A stretch of DNA of 53,862 nucleotides, taken from positions 1 to 53,862 of the forward strand of contig JAFVAM010000076.1 of NCBI GenBank assembly GCA_017480525.1, given 5' to 3'. The translations under genes and the position numbers were made by a program. This document shows positions 1-9,182 of the stretch, piece by piece. Under the pieces are notes generated by a model, which did no database searches, was not told the DNA's origin, and saw nothing but the letters and a program-made list of their open reading frames with translations. Every line of letters starts with the position of its first letter. Positions within the stretch are counted from its first letter, which is position 1. Source of the DNA: Bacteroidales bacterium. Its GTDB lineage: Bacteria; Bacteroidota; Bacteroidia; Bacteroidales; P3.

Positions 1-29
1 AACGTTTTTCGCGTTATTTCTTTTTTTGG

Positions 30-112
30 TACTCCGGGTGGGACTTGAACCCACACGCCCTTGCGGGCAAGGGATTTTAAGTCCCTCGTGTCTACCATTC
101 CACCACCAGAGC
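30..112 (-). tRNA. tRNA-Leu (anticodon TAA)
   Basis: Read on the minus strand this folds as a long-variable-arm tRNA. The 5' arm GCTCTGG pairs with CCGGAGT (one terminal G-U and one internal wobble). The anticodon loop CTTAAAA gives anticodon TAA, and the T arm carries GGTTCAAGTCC. No CCA is encoded. It lies 25 bases downstream of tRNA-Gly on the same strand and probably shares its promoter. The exact 3' base is uncertain by one. Confidence 0.93.
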
Positions 113-137
113 CTGCATCTCTGATTTTGGAGACCTG

Positions 138-210
<73 letters not shown>

Positions 211-274
211 ATCGCGTTTTTTCACCATTTCAATTTCCACTCTTTTCTTCACCTTGGCGGTTCCGAAAACGGGT

Positions 275-307
275 GCAAAAGTACGAACTTTTTTCAAACT
301 GACAAAA
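275..307 (-). promoter_or_regulatory. Bacteroidetes-type promoter for the tRNA pair
   Basis: The minus strand reads TTTTG, 19 bases, TACTTTTG. This matches the Bacteroidetes -33/-7 consensus (TTTG...TAnnTTTG). The start of transcription would fall near 268, about 58 bases before tRNA-Gly. Confidence 0.7.
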
Positions 308-313
308 TATTTT

Positions 314-2943
314 TTAATTTTTTGCCACAATTTTTTTGATTTCGTTCAGTTTCAGCAAAGCCTCAATAGGCGTAAGTGTATCAATATCAATATCTAATAT
401 CTTATCCTTGATTTCGAGCAGTGTAGGGTCGTCGAGCTGGATAAAACTGAGTTGACAGCCTGCAAAATCGTCCTGACGGGAACTGTTTTTTGCATTTTTT
501 GCCTTTTTCCCACCGCCTTCCGGACGCGCATTTTTTGCCTCAAGCCTCTCCAGGATGGCACTGGCCCTGTTGAGCACCTGCGGCGGCATGCCCGCCAATC
601 GAGCCACATGGATGCCGAAACTGTGTTCGCTGCCTCCGGGTACAAGCTTGCGCAGGAAGATAACCCTCCCGTCGATTTCCTTCACACTGACATGATAGTT
701 GTGGATGCGCTCGAACTGTTCCTCCATCTCTATCAGTTCGTGGTAGTGGGTGGCGAACATCACCTTGGGCCGTGCCTTCTTGTTGTTGTGCAGATATTCG
801 GTGATGGCCCAAGCGATGGAAATGCCGTCGTAGGTCGACGTGCCGCGCCCTATCTCGTCCAACAGCACCAGGCTGCGGTTGCTGACGTTGTTCAAAATCG
901 ACGCCGTCTCGTTCATCTCCACCATGAAGGTACTCTCGCCGCTGGAGATGTTGTCGCTCGCGCCCACGCGCGTGAATACCTTATCCACAATGCCCACCGT
1001 GGCGCGTTTGGCCGGGCAGTAGCTACCCATCTGCGCCATAAGCACGATGAGGGCCGTCTGCCGCAGCAGGGCCGACTTTCCGCTCATGTTGGGGCCGGTG
1101 ATAATCATGATCTGGTTGCCCTCGCTGTCGAGGGCGACGTCGTTGCTCACATATTGCTCTCCCGGCGGCATCTGTGTCTCGATGACAGGATGGCGCCCCT
1201 CGAGGATGAGGAGTTTGTTGTCGTCCGTCAGTTCCGGACGGCAGTAGCCGTTCTCCAGCGCCACCTCGGCGAAACTCTGCAGGCAGTCGATGCGCGCCAC
1301 GAGCTGCGCGTCGTACTGGATGGGCTGCACATATTCCGTCACCGCCGCCATCAGCTGGCCGAAGAGCTGTCCTTCGAGGACCAGGATGCGCTCCTCGGCA
1401 CCGAGGATTTTGTCCTCATATTCTTTGAGCTCCGGCGTGATATATCGCTCGGCGTTGGTGAGCGTCTGGCGCCGCGTCCACTCGGCGGGGACCTTGTCCT
1501 TGTGGGTGTTGTAGACCTCGAAATAGTAGCCGAAGATGTTGTTGAAGCCAATCTTGAGCGACGGGATGCCCGTGGCCTCGCTCTCACGCTGCTGGAGGGC
1601 GAGGAGGAAGTCTTGCCGGAACCCGCCATGGCGCGGAGTTCGTCGAGTTCGTCGCTGACGCCTGCGGCCACCACGCCGCCCTTCTCCACCCTCGCGGGCG
1701 GTTCGGGCTGCACCTCGCGGCCTATGCGCTCGGCCAGTGTGGAACAGGGGTTGAGCCGCTCGGCCAGCGAGGCCAGGGATCCCTGCCCCGTGGCGCAGAG
1801 CGCCTTCACCTGGGCCACAGCGTCCAAGGCGCGCTTCAGTTGCAGCATCTCGCGCGGGTTGATGCGCCCCACGGCGGCCTTGGTCACCAGACGCTCCAAG
1901 TCGCCGATCTCCTTGACATGCACCTGCAGCCGCTGTCGCAGCTCGCCGTCGCGCACCAGGCTGTCCACCACACCGAGACGTTCCTCGATGGCGGCGGCCT
2001 CCTTCAGCGGCATGAGTACCCACCGCTTCATCAGGCGGCTGCCCATAGGCGTGAGGGTCTGGTCCAGCACGTCGAGCAGAGTACGCGCGTTGTCGTTGGG
2101 CGAAGCGATGAGTTCCAGGTTGCGCACCGTGAAGCGGTCGAGCCACACATAGCGGTCGCGCTCCACGCGGCTCAGCTGCGTGATGTTCTGTGTGCGGTCG
2201 TGCTGCGTGTCCTGCAGGTAGTAGAGCACAGCGCCGGCGGCGATGATGCCCATGTCGAGGTCCTCCACACCGAAGCCTTTCAGCGACGATGTGCCGAACT
2301 GCTTCAGCAGGAGCTCCTGTGCAAAGTCGGGCGCAAAAACCCAGTCGTCGAAGGTGTTGGTGTAGTATTTCTCGGCGAAATGCTCTTGGAACCAGCGAAG
2401 CTTCTTCCTCTGCACCACCACCTCCGAGGGATGGAAGTTGGTGAGCAGCTTGTCGATATAGGCCAGGTCGCCCTGCGCCACATAGAACTCGCCCGTCGAC
2501 ACGTCGAGGAAGCTGATGCCGTGCACCTTGTCGGCCACGTGCAAGCCGCAGAGGAAGTTGTTCTCCTTCACCTCCAGCACCATGTCGTTATAGGCCACGC
2601 CGGGGGTGACCAGCTCGGTGATGCCACGCTTGACAAGGCCTTTGACCGTCTTGGGATCCTCCAGTTGTTCGCAGATGGCCACCCTCATGCCCGCCCTCAC
2701 CAGGCGGGGCAGGTACTGCTCCACGGCATGGTAGGGGATGCCCGCCAAGTCCACGTAGGTACCCGCGCCGGCGGCCTTGCGCGTCAGCGTGATACCCAGC
2801 ACCTGCGACGCCCGGCGCGCGTCCTCTCCGAAAGTCTCGTAGAAATCGCCCACGCGGAACAGGAGCATCGCGTCGGGAAACTTCTTCTTCAACTCGGCGT
2901 GCTGCCGCATCAGCGGCGAATCGGTGTCGGTCTTTTTGGCCAT
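314..2943 (-). pseudogene. mutS: DNA mismatch repair protein MutS, broken by a one-base frameshift
   Basis: MutS recognises mismatches in DNA and starts repair. The coding sequence is split over two frames that together give about 876 residues, the normal length. The first frame carries the mismatch-binding Phe34-Tyr-Glu36 motif (GDFYETFG), the connector and most of the lever. The second carries the rest of the clamp, the Walker A motif [14 protein letters not shown], the Walker B stretch [14 protein letters not shown] and the C-terminal helix-turn-helix part. The switch lies near 1612, about codon 443. There the coding strand reads CAAGACTTC where the family expects Lys-Asp-Phe (CAAGGACTTC), so one G appears to be missing. 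The start at 2943 (MAKKTD) sits 25 bases after a TATTTTTG promoter box. Either this is a true null allele (a mutator strain) or a base-calling or assembly error; the sequence alone cannot decide. Confidence 0.93.
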
Positions 2944-2967
2944 CTCTCGTGTCTTTTTTTGGAACTG

Positions 2968-2975
2968 CAAAAATA
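2968..2975 (-). promoter_or_regulatory. -7 element of the mutS promoter
   Basis: The minus strand reads TATTTTTG, matching TAnnTTTG. Transcription would begin about 2961, giving an 18-base leader before the mutS start. No convincing -33 element is seen. Confidence 0.5.
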
Positions 2976-3094
2976 CGCATTTTTTCGCAACCGTCGCCGA
3001 TAAGTTTTCAACAGCCCGCCATCCCCCGCCCTGCCGCCGCACAAGGCCTGCCCCCCTGTGCTGTTTTCGCCACACCAACCCCCTGCCAACACCC

Positions 3095-3157
3095 TATCAA
3101 CTCCTACCATGGTAGGACTTGGGTAGGAGTTGGTAAGGTCTTGACAAGGTGTTGATA
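3095..3157. repeat. Dispersed palindromic repeat, copy A
   Basis: The core is the perfect 16-base palindrome TCCTACCATGGTAGGA at 3102-3117. It is enclosed by TATCAACTCC (3095-3104) and GGTGTTGATA (3148-3157), which are complementary at nine of ten positions. A further GGTAGGAG follows the core. The element lies between the divergent mutS and DUF4836 genes and belongs to the family also seen at 12233, 24404, 34188 and 44155. The rest of the 2976-3329 gap holds no gene; a weak AGTGT/ACACT hairpin lies near 3195-3225. Confidence 0.7.
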
Positions 3158-3329
3158 TGGGGTTAACAGCCGTCATTCCGAGTGAGTTATGCAAGAGTGT
3201 AACATTTTACTGCACACTTTCTCGACGCCGAGGGGTTTCCGGCGGAAAAAAGGGGGTAAATGCCGACCGACACACAATAATATGCGCGCTTTCGCGTTAA
3301 AGAAAACATTAATTAAAAACAAGACACAG

Positions 3330-4862
3330 ATGAAAACACTGAAGAAAATCTTTGCAATGATGATGACGGTGGCGACAGTCGCCGTGATGGCCGCCTGCGC
3401 GGGAGCCAACGGCGACGAGGCGTCGTTCATTCCCAAGAACGCCACCTATGTGATGCACATCGACGTGGCGTCGCTCTGGCAGAAGGGCGAGCTTGCCAAC
3501 GCCGACGATTTGCAGACGGTGCGCAGTCTGCGCAGTTCGCTGCGCAGCGAGAGTCCTGCGCTCGACGAGATGGTGGGAGCCATGCTCAAAGACCCTTCGA
3601 GTTGCGGCATCGACTTCGGCCAGCAGGTTTGCCTCTTCACCGACATCGACGTCGAGACCTCCGGGGCGGTTGACGGCCACATCGTCGTCAGCGCCGCCAT
3701 GAGAAGCCGCAGCAATTTCGACAAGTTCCTCAAGGAGCTGGAGGACAACGCCGACCTCGACATCGACCTGGAGGAAGAGGACGGGCAGACGCTCGTGGCC
3801 TTCGACGACAACGTCATGATGCTCTTCAACGACAAGCGCATCTTCTTGGCCTCCAACATCTCCGGCAGGGATGACATGGTAGCCTATCTGGAGAGCCTTG
3901 CCAACCTCAAACCCAAGAACAGCATGGCAGGCGTCAAGAAGTTCCAGAAATACCTCGCCGAGCGCAAGGATGTCAACCTATACCTCGACTACGACCGGGT
4001 GATGGGCAACACCATAGTATCCCAATCCATGCTTCAACTCTACGGCGCAGACATCACCAACGCGATGAGGGACTGTGCGTATTGCATGGCAGGCTCGTTT
4101 GAGAAAGGTCGCATCACCTTCGACTTCAAGGCCTACAACCTGCCCGACATCGGTGAGCAGCGGTTCAACGCCGCCCTGCTCGACTATATGCCCTCCGAGG
4201 TTCTCTCCGCCGCCACCTTCGCCATCGACATCCCGATGCTGATGAAGATGTTGGCGTCCATGGACAGAGAGAACAATTTTGACTTCATGGATCTCGACGA
4301 ACCGATTGAAGTGAAGGACTACACGGTGCGCGACCTCATCAATGCCTTCGGCGGCAGCTTCGCCATCGACTTTTACGGCATGCGCGACGACGACGGCATT
4401 CCCCTTGTGGCCGCGGCGCTCGACGTGAAGAACGAGACGCTCGTCCACGACCTCCTGCGCGAGGCAGGCCTGATGGCCGATGCCAACGGCCTCTACGACC
4501 TCTCCGCAATACTGCCCGCCTGGCTCTATGTAGGCCACGGCATGGCCGTGGCGAGCACCGACCCCGCCGTGGCCTCCCGTGCCGCCCAGGGGTAGAAGGG
4601 CAACGGCATGATGGCCGTGGCCAGCAAAGCCAAGAAGGGCAACTATTTCTACATCGACCTCAACAAGAACAACTGGCCGCAGGGGCTGATGCAGGCTATC
4701 GGCATCTACGACGACCCCGTGGCCGACCTCGTCCTCGGCCTGCTGGACCACTTCGAGGTCGAAAACGTCAGAACCGACGAAGGCACCGCCACGCTCTTCT
4801 TCTCCAACGAGAAGGAAAACAGCCTGGCCTACATCCTCCAGACCCTCGACAAACTGAACTGA
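3330..4862 (+). pseudogene. DUF4836-family lipoprotein, interrupted by an in-frame amber codon
   Basis: The N-terminus MKTLKKIFAMMMTVATVAV leads into a lipobox ending VMAAC, so the product should be an exported lipoprotein. The next stretch, FIPKNATYVMHIDVASLW, is typical of the Bacteroidales DUF4836 family, whose function is not known. The frame is open to a TAG at 4593-4595 (codon 422). It then continues in the same frame for 88 more codons (MMAVASKAKKGNYFYIDL onward) to a normal stop at 4862, giving the family's usual length of about 510. TAG terminates another gene here (43435-44130), so recoding is unlikely. A recent nonsense mutation or a base error is more likely. The downstream ABC genes follow after only seven bases. 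The start at 3330 is chosen for the signal peptide; an upstream in-frame ATG at 3189 would mask it. Confidence 0.85.
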
Positions 4863-4869
4863 ACGCGCC

Positions 4870-5496
4870 TTGCTGATAGAACTCAACAATCTGAAGCCGA
4901 AATACATGTCGGAGTCCGAAGTGTCGGGCTCCGACATATACCTGCAACCCTTTGTGCGCTTCGAGCGCGGGCGGAGATACATGGTCTGCGCACGTTCGGG
5001 CCACGGCAAGACATCGCTGCTCAACTTCATCTACGGCAGCAGCACGTCCTTCGACGGCGCCGTGGACCTCCACACCGAGGGGTTCGACATCCTGGAACTG
5101 CGTCGGCGCCACCTGGGTTGCCTCTTCCAGGACCTGCGCCTCTTCCCCGAACTGACGGCAATGGAGAACGTGCTGATCAAGAACGCCCTGACGGGCTTCA
5201 AAGGAGAGGCGGAGGTGGAGCGTATGCTGGACCGGGTGCTGTCGCCGGAGAAAAAGCGGCAGCCCGTGGCCACCCTTTCGCTGGGGCAACGGCAGCGTGT
5301 GGCGGCGGTGCGAGCACTGTGCCAGCCCATGGAGTTCCTGCTCATGGACGAACCCTTCAGCCATCTGGACCGCAACAGCGCCCGCGAGGTGGCGACGCTG
5401 GTGGACGAGGAACTCACCGCCCAAGGGGCCGGACTCATCGTCACCGCCCTCGACCCCATCGACCTCTTCTCCTTCGACCAAACACTGAACCTGTGA
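4870..5496 (+). CDS. ABC transporter ATP-binding protein (LolD/MacB/FtsE type)
   Basis: This 208-residue ATPase has a Walker A motif near residues 41-48 (ARSGHGKT, with the usual first glycine replaced by alanine), a Q-loop region CLFQDLRLFP, the signature LSLGQRQRVA and Walker B LLMDEP. Such short ATPases power FtsX/MacB-type permeases that move lipids, lipoproteins or peptides, or that control cell-wall enzymes. The start is probably TTG at 4870, which keeps the first beta strand (LIELNNLKPKY); ATG at 4906 would remove it. The FtsX-type permease follows at 5632, and a DUF4836 lipoprotein precedes it, so the three probably form one operon. Confidence 0.88.
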   Translation: MLIELNNLKPKYMSESEVSGSDIYLQPFVRFERGRRYMVCARSGHGKTSLLNFIYGSSTSFDGAVDLHTEGFDILELRRRHLGCLFQDLRLFPELTAMENVLIKNALTGFKGEAEVERMLDRVLSPEKKRQPVATLSLGQRQRVAAVRALCQPMEFLLMDEPFSHLDRNSAREVATLVDEELTAQGAGLIVTALDPIDLFSFDQTLNL

Positions 5497-5631
5497 CCTC
5501 CCTGTCGTATCGCACGGAGAGAATGGCAGGGACGGCGCAGAGAAAACGGGGCGGGGTTCCACGAGGTCGGAACAGACGTCGCCATGAAGCCAAAACTTAC
5601 ACACAGGCAATCCCCCACTCATAGATCAGAA

Positions 5632-6825
5632 ATGAAAAACCAGAACATGCTCTCCAAACTGCAGAAGAAGACCCTCATCCCCACCCAGGTTGCCGGCTAT
5701 GCCGCCACACTGCTCGTCGGCGCAGCCATCGTCATGCTGGCCTGCCAGCTCTACGCCGACATCCGGCCGCTGCTGACGCAGCAGACAGACATCTTCCGCG
5801 GCCACTCCGTGACGCTGTCGAAAAATGTGGGAGTGATGCAAACCGTCAACAAGAAGGGCATCTACTTCACCGACAAGGAGGTCGAGGAACTGGAGCGGCA
5901 GCCGTGGGTGGAGCATGTGGCGCGCTTTGCCAGCTCGGCCTTCCATGCCAAAGCCTCCATTGCCTTCGGCGGGCAAGGCATCTACACGGACCTCTTCTTC
6001 GAGGGCGTACCGGACCGCTATGTGGACGTGCAGAGCGAGGCGTGGCGGTGGGACTCGACGGAGAGTTTCATTCCCGTCATCATTCCTGAGGACTACCTGA
6101 ACCTCTACAACTTCGGCTTCGCCGAGAGCCAGTCGCTGCCGGTCATCGCGAAGGGGACGGTGGAGCAGGTGCAGTTCGCGGTGACACTGTCGGGACGCGG
6201 GAAGAGCCGCACTTTCCGCAGCCGCATCGTGGGTTTCTCTGGCAAAATCAACACCATCCTGGCACCGGAAGACTTCATCGGCTGGGCCAATCGCGAATTT
6301 GGCGAGGCGGAAAACAGCGCCGCCTCGCGTCTTCTGGTGGAACTCGGCGACGCCTCCGACGAACGCATCCCGCGCTTCATGGAGGAACACCGATACAACG
6401 TGAAGCAGGACGAGCTGGAAAACAGCAAAATGGTCTTCTTCTTCCGCGTGGCCATGGTCTTCCTGATAGCCGTGGCGATGATTATCATCGTACTGTCAGT
6501 GGCTTTCATCATCATGAGCCTCAACGTCATCGTTCAGAAAAACCGCGACCTCTACCGCAACCTGTATGCCATCGGCTATTCGCCGCGGCAAATCGCGCGT
6601 TTCTACCGCCGTACCGTGGGAATCATCACCGTTGCCGACCTGGCAGTGGCCATGGCGGTGGCGATGGTGCTGCGGAGTTGGTATGTGGGGCGGCTGGCTA
6701 CGATGTTTGCCATCGAGTGGTCGGCATGGCCCATCGCGGCGACAACGGCAATCCTCGCCGTCGCACTCGTCGCCGCCTACGACCGCATCGTCCTGCACAC
6801 CATCAGAAAGACCGTGGAGAACTGA
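5632..6825 (+). CDS. FtsX-type ABC permease
   Basis: This 397-residue inner-membrane protein has one N-terminal membrane segment (VAGYAATLLVGAAIVMLAC), a periplasmic domain of about 220 residues and three C-terminal helices around residues 265-390. The motif PEDYLNLYNFGF and the cytoplasmic loop KNRDLYRNLYAIGYSPRQIA are characteristic of Bacteroidales FtsX/MacB-like permeases. It should pair with the ATPase encoded just upstream. The ATG at 5632 is preferred because the 16 extra residues from 5584 are polar and unlike a membrane-protein start. The substrate cannot be inferred. Confidence 0.85.
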   Translation: MKNQNMLSKLQKKTLIPTQVAGYAATLLVGAAIVMLACQLYADIRPLLTQQTDIFRGHSVTLSKNVGVMQTVNKKGIYFTDKEVEELERQPWVEHVARFASSAFHAKASIAFGGQGIYTDLFFEGVPDRYVDVQSEAWRWDSTESFIPVIIPEDYLNLYNFGFAESQSLPVIAKGTVEQVQFAVTLSGRGKSRTFRSRIVGFSGKINTILAPEDFIGWANREFGEAENSAASRLLVELGDASDERIPRFMEEHRYNVKQDELENSKMVFFFRVAMVFLIAVAMIIIVLSVAFIIMSLNVIVQKNRDLYRNLYAIGYSPRQIARFYRRTVGIITVADLAVAMAVAMVLRSWYVGRLATMFAIEWSAWPIAATTAILAVALVAAYDRIVLHTIRKTVEN

Positions 6826-6870
6826 CGACAACCACGGGCAAAACCCGCAACGCCATGGCTTCCTCGCGTT

Positions 6871-6908
6871 CGCCAGCAAAAGCCTGTGTTTTGGCGTATT
6901 TTTTTTGA
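6871..6908 (+). terminator. Probable terminator of the ABC operon
   Basis: CGCC and AAAA on the left, separated by a three-base bulge, pair with TTTTGGCG on the right. A run TATTTTTTTTG follows. It lies 45 bases after the permease stop and faces the end of the minus-strand gene at 6932. Confidence 0.5.
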
Positions 6909-6931
6909 AAAGTTGATTTGCGCAAAGGGCA

Positions 6932-7717
6932 TCAGTCTGTGTAGCAAGCCACGGGACCGAAGTCGAAGCCGTCGACCAAAAGGCGGTTTTTTGTGGTGCG
7001 GCCGAGGAAGCAGCAGTTGAGGCGAGCCTCGTCCATCTTGAGGAGGAAGGCATCGTCTTGGCTTTCGGGCAGTGCCACGAGGTAGCGACCCTGCTCCTCA
7101 CCGAAAAGGAAAGCATCCAAACGCACCTCCCGAGGTGCCAGGATGTCGAAACCCAGCGGTGCCACGAAACGCAACAGGGAGCAGAAGAGGCCACCCTGGG
7201 CCACGGAGGTCCGCGCTGCAAGCATGGCACCGTCGGCAAGGGCAGAAAGAATCATCTCAATGTACTGGCAGTCGTCGCCGTGTCCCTGGGCGGCCATGGG
7301 AGCCTCGACCAGATGGAGGCAGCGGCGGGCATACTCGGAGTCGGCAAACTCGCTGCTGACGTTGCCAACCATGTAGAGCAGGAGGCCTGTGTCCAGCGCA
7401 GCGCGACGCGACGCGGAACGCGAGCCGTGGCAGAGTTCGGCGGCTATCGCCATGCACTCCTTGACCTTCGGCTCGCGAATGGCGCGGTGGTCGGCGGAGC
7501 CGGAGTAGAGGTACTCGTTGCGCTCCACGGCATGGTGCTGTCCGCGCAGCCATCCGTAGAGACTCTGCTGTTTGCCGTTGCTCTCCCACATGGCCAGAAG
7601 CGTGGAGAGTTCGTCGATGGAAGGCTGGTGGCCCAGGATGTCGAGGACCTCGTCGTAGGCCGGGCGCGAGATTCCCATGGCTTCCACCTGCTCGAAGTCA
7701 ACCGTCTGCTCGCTCAT
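6932..7717 (-). CDS. PurL-like / AIR-synthase-related protein, reduced form
   Basis: This 261-residue protein looks like the two ends of phosphoribosylformylglycinamidine synthase (PurL) joined together. The N-terminus (YDEVLDILGHQPSIDELSTL, then AMWES) resembles the PurL linker helix with its ILGREPxxxELxxFxxMWSEHCSYK pattern, but the catalytic-site histidine region is replaced by ESNGKQQ. The C-terminus (FLFGEEQGRYLVALPE and RLNCCFLGRTTKNRLLVDG) resembles the AIRS_C domain. The ATP-binding core between them is missing. It overlaps the phosphatase gene at 7698 by 20 bases, so the two are translationally linked. It is probably not a working synthase; a structural or regulatory role is possible. 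Confidence 0.6.
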   Translation of the reverse strand: MSEQTVDFEQVEAMGISRPAYDEVLDILGHQPSIDELSTLLAMWESNGKQQSLYGWLRGQHHAVERNEYLYSGSADHRAIREPKVKECMAIAAELCHGSRSASRRAALDTGLLLYMVGNVSSEFADSEYARRCLHLVEAPMAAQGHGDDCQYIEMILSALADGAMLAARTSVAQGGLFCSLLRFVAPLGFDILAPREVRLDAFLFGEEQGRYLVALPESQDDAFLLKMDEARLNCCFLGRTTKNRLLVDGFDFGPVACYTD

Positions 7718-8192
7718 GGATGTCTGCCGTTAGTTTGTCGAAGAGAGCGTTGCATCCGGCGCTGATGTCGTCCCAGGCAATGTCGAAACGGCGCGTATAC
7801 CAGGGGTCGGAGACGTCGCGACCATGGTGGAGGGTGTCGCTGGCAGGGGTGTGGTCGAGGAGGAGGGAAAGTTTGCCGAGGGGGTCGCCGCCGAAGAGGC
7901 GTTCCATGTTGCGCAGATTCTGCATATCCATGCCGACGAGCATGTCGTAGCGGCCATAGTCGGCACGTGTCAGCTGGCGGGCCGTCTTGCCGGGGCATCC
8001 GATGCCGTGCTCCGCCAGGGTGCGCTTGGCGAGGGGATAGACGGGGTTGCCCACCTCCTCGTTGCTCGTGGCAGCGGAGGCTATCTCGAAGAGGTCGTCG
8101 AGGCCGGCACGACGCACCAGACGCTTCATGACAAACTCGGCCATGGGGCTGCGGCAGATGTTGCCGTGGCAAACAAAGAGTATCTTTTTCAT
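7698..8192 (-). CDS. Low-molecular-weight protein tyrosine phosphatase
   Basis: This 164-residue cytoplasmic phosphatase of the arsenate-reductase-like fold has the P-loop CHGNICRS (CX5R with Ser) at residues 9-16 and the general-acid motif DPWYTRRFD near residue 129. It removes phosphate from tyrosine in proteins, often proteins of polysaccharide export in bacteria. The start ATG at 8192 is fixed by the need to keep the P-loop. It lies only four bases after a good promoter box, so the mRNA may be leaderless. The gene overlaps the downstream PurL-like gene. Confidence 0.92.
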   Translation of the reverse strand: MKKILFVCHGNICRSPMAEFVMKRLVRRAGLDDLFEIASAATSNEEVGNPVYPLAKRTLAEHGIGCPGKTARQLTRADYGRYDMLVGMDMQNLRNMERLFGGDPLGKLSLLLDHTPASDTLHHGRDVSDPWYTRRFDIAWDDISAGCNALFDKLTADIHERADG

Positions 8193-8196
8193 GGTG

Positions 8197-8228
8197 CAAA
8201 GTTACGAAGAAAAAACGACATGAGCAAA
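8197..8228 (-). promoter_or_regulatory. Promoter of the phosphatase operon, at the start codon
   Basis: The minus strand reads TTTG, 20 bases, TAACTTTG, a good match to the Bacteroidetes consensus. The box ends four bases before the ATG at 8192, so the predicted transcription start coincides with the start codon. Confidence 0.65.
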
Positions 8229-8230
8229 TA

Positions 8231-8261
8231 AAAAAAAGAGAAGGCCTCTCTTCGAGGCCTT
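8231..8261 (-). terminator. Rho-independent terminator after rplS
   Basis: On the minus strand AAGGCCTC-GAAGA-GAGGCCTT forms a perfect eight-base stem with a five-base loop, followed by CTCTTTTTTTT. It lies 38 bases after the rplS stop and ends the thrS-to-rplS unit. Confidence 0.9.
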
Positions 8262-8298
8262 CCTTTTCCAAGCCATATCGCAAGGGGAGGCGGGGCGT

Positions 8299-8652
8299 TT
8301 AGCGACGTTTCTCCTTGATACGGGCTTTCTTACCGGTGAGGTTGCGCAGATAGAAGATACGGGCGCGGCGCACGGCACCGTGCTTGTTGACGTCAATCTG
8401 CTCGATGAACGGGCTGGCGAAGGGGAAGATGCGCTCCACTCCGATGCCGTTCGTAACCTTGCGGACAGTAAAGGTCTCAGTAGCTCCGCTTCCACTGCGC
8501 TGCAGCACAACGCCCTGGAAGTTCTGGATTCTCTCTTTGTTTCCTTCCTTAATCTTGTAATGGACAGTGATGGTATCGCCAGCCTTGAACTCGGGGAACT
8601 CCTTGCGCTCCACCAAATTCTCGACATATTGCATTAATTCAGTTTTTCCCAT
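8299..8652 (-). CDS. rplS: 50S ribosomal protein bL19
   Basis: This 117-residue protein of the large ribosomal subunit lies at the interface with the small subunit. Family hallmarks are visible in order: [56 protein letters not shown] and the basic [18 protein letters not shown] tail. It follows rplT by 32 bases on the same strand and precedes a strong terminator, so it appears to be the last gene of the infC-rpmI-rplT operon rather than being linked to rimM-trmD. Confidence 0.98.
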   Translation of the reverse strand: MGKTELMQYVENLVERKEFPEFKAGDTITVHYKIKEGNKERIQNFQGVVLQRSGSGATETFTVRKVTNGIGVERIFPFASPFIEQIDVNKHGAVRRARIFYLRNLTGKKARIKEKRR

Positions 8653-8684
8653 GACAAATAGATTTTTTACAGGTTAATAGCATT

Positions 8685-9032
8685 TTATTTCTTTACCATC
8701 TTCACTACGGCGGTGAAAGCCTCGGGATTGTTCATAGCGAGGTCGGCAAGCACCTTGCGGTTAAGCTCGATGCCCGTCTTGTGAAGTTCGCCCATAAAAA
8801 CGGAGTACGAGATACCGTTGATGCGGCAACCGGCATTGATACGGTTGATCCACAGCGAACGGAATTCGCGCTTCTTGTTCTTTCTGTCGCGGTAGGCGTA
8901 GGTCTGACCTTTCTCCCATTTGTTCTTGGCGACGGTCCATACGTTTTTACCTCTGCCCCAATAGCCTTTGGTGCGGTTGAGGATTTTCTTTCTGCGTGCT
9001 CTTGAAGCAACGGCATTGACTGATCTTGGCAT
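8685..9032 (-). CDS. rplT: 50S ribosomal protein bL20
   Basis: This 115-residue protein starts [18 protein letters not shown] and contains [30 protein letters not shown] and [13 protein letters not shown], all typical of bL20. It is an early assembly protein of the large subunit. In E. coli and Bacillus it represses its own operon by binding a leader or intergenic RNA. The 150-base spacer upstream (9033-9182) is unusually long for this operon and could carry such a site. Confidence 0.98.
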   Translation of the reverse strand: MPRSVNAVASRARRKKILNRTKGYWGRGKNVWTVAKNKWEKGQTYAYRDRKNKKREFRSLWINRINAGCRINGISYSVFMGELHKTGIELNRKVLADLAMNNPEAFTAVVKMVKK

Positions 9033-9182
9033 AGATTTTCTTTAATTTGTTTTTCGTTCAGGCGGCAGCCCGGCAGCGTTGGTGTGCGCTTTAAGCCTGC
9101 TGCACTTGTTGGCTCTGGACAATGGTTAATAACTCCTGTTGTTTTTTTCGTTTAGTCTCGAACTGTTTTTTTACCTTTCGGA
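9033..9182 (-). other. rpmI-rplT spacer, possible bL20 regulatory RNA
   Basis: This gene-free spacer lies inside an otherwise tight ribosomal operon. The minus strand has several pairing options in its middle part, including CAGGC with GCCTG and GCAGC with GCTGC, and runs of A and T on each side. A bL20 autoregulatory site is known at about this place in other bacteria. Here it is only inferred from length and pairing. Confidence 0.3.

Noticed and set aside
452..2152. 566-codon open frame on the plus strand
   Set aside because: It is antisense to mutS and its protein has the His/Leu/Val-rich composition of a shadow frame in GC-rich DNA.
4593..4595. Recoding of TAG as a sense codon
   Set aside because: TAG terminates the barrel protein gene at 44130 with non-coding sequence after it, and no suppressor tRNA is seen.
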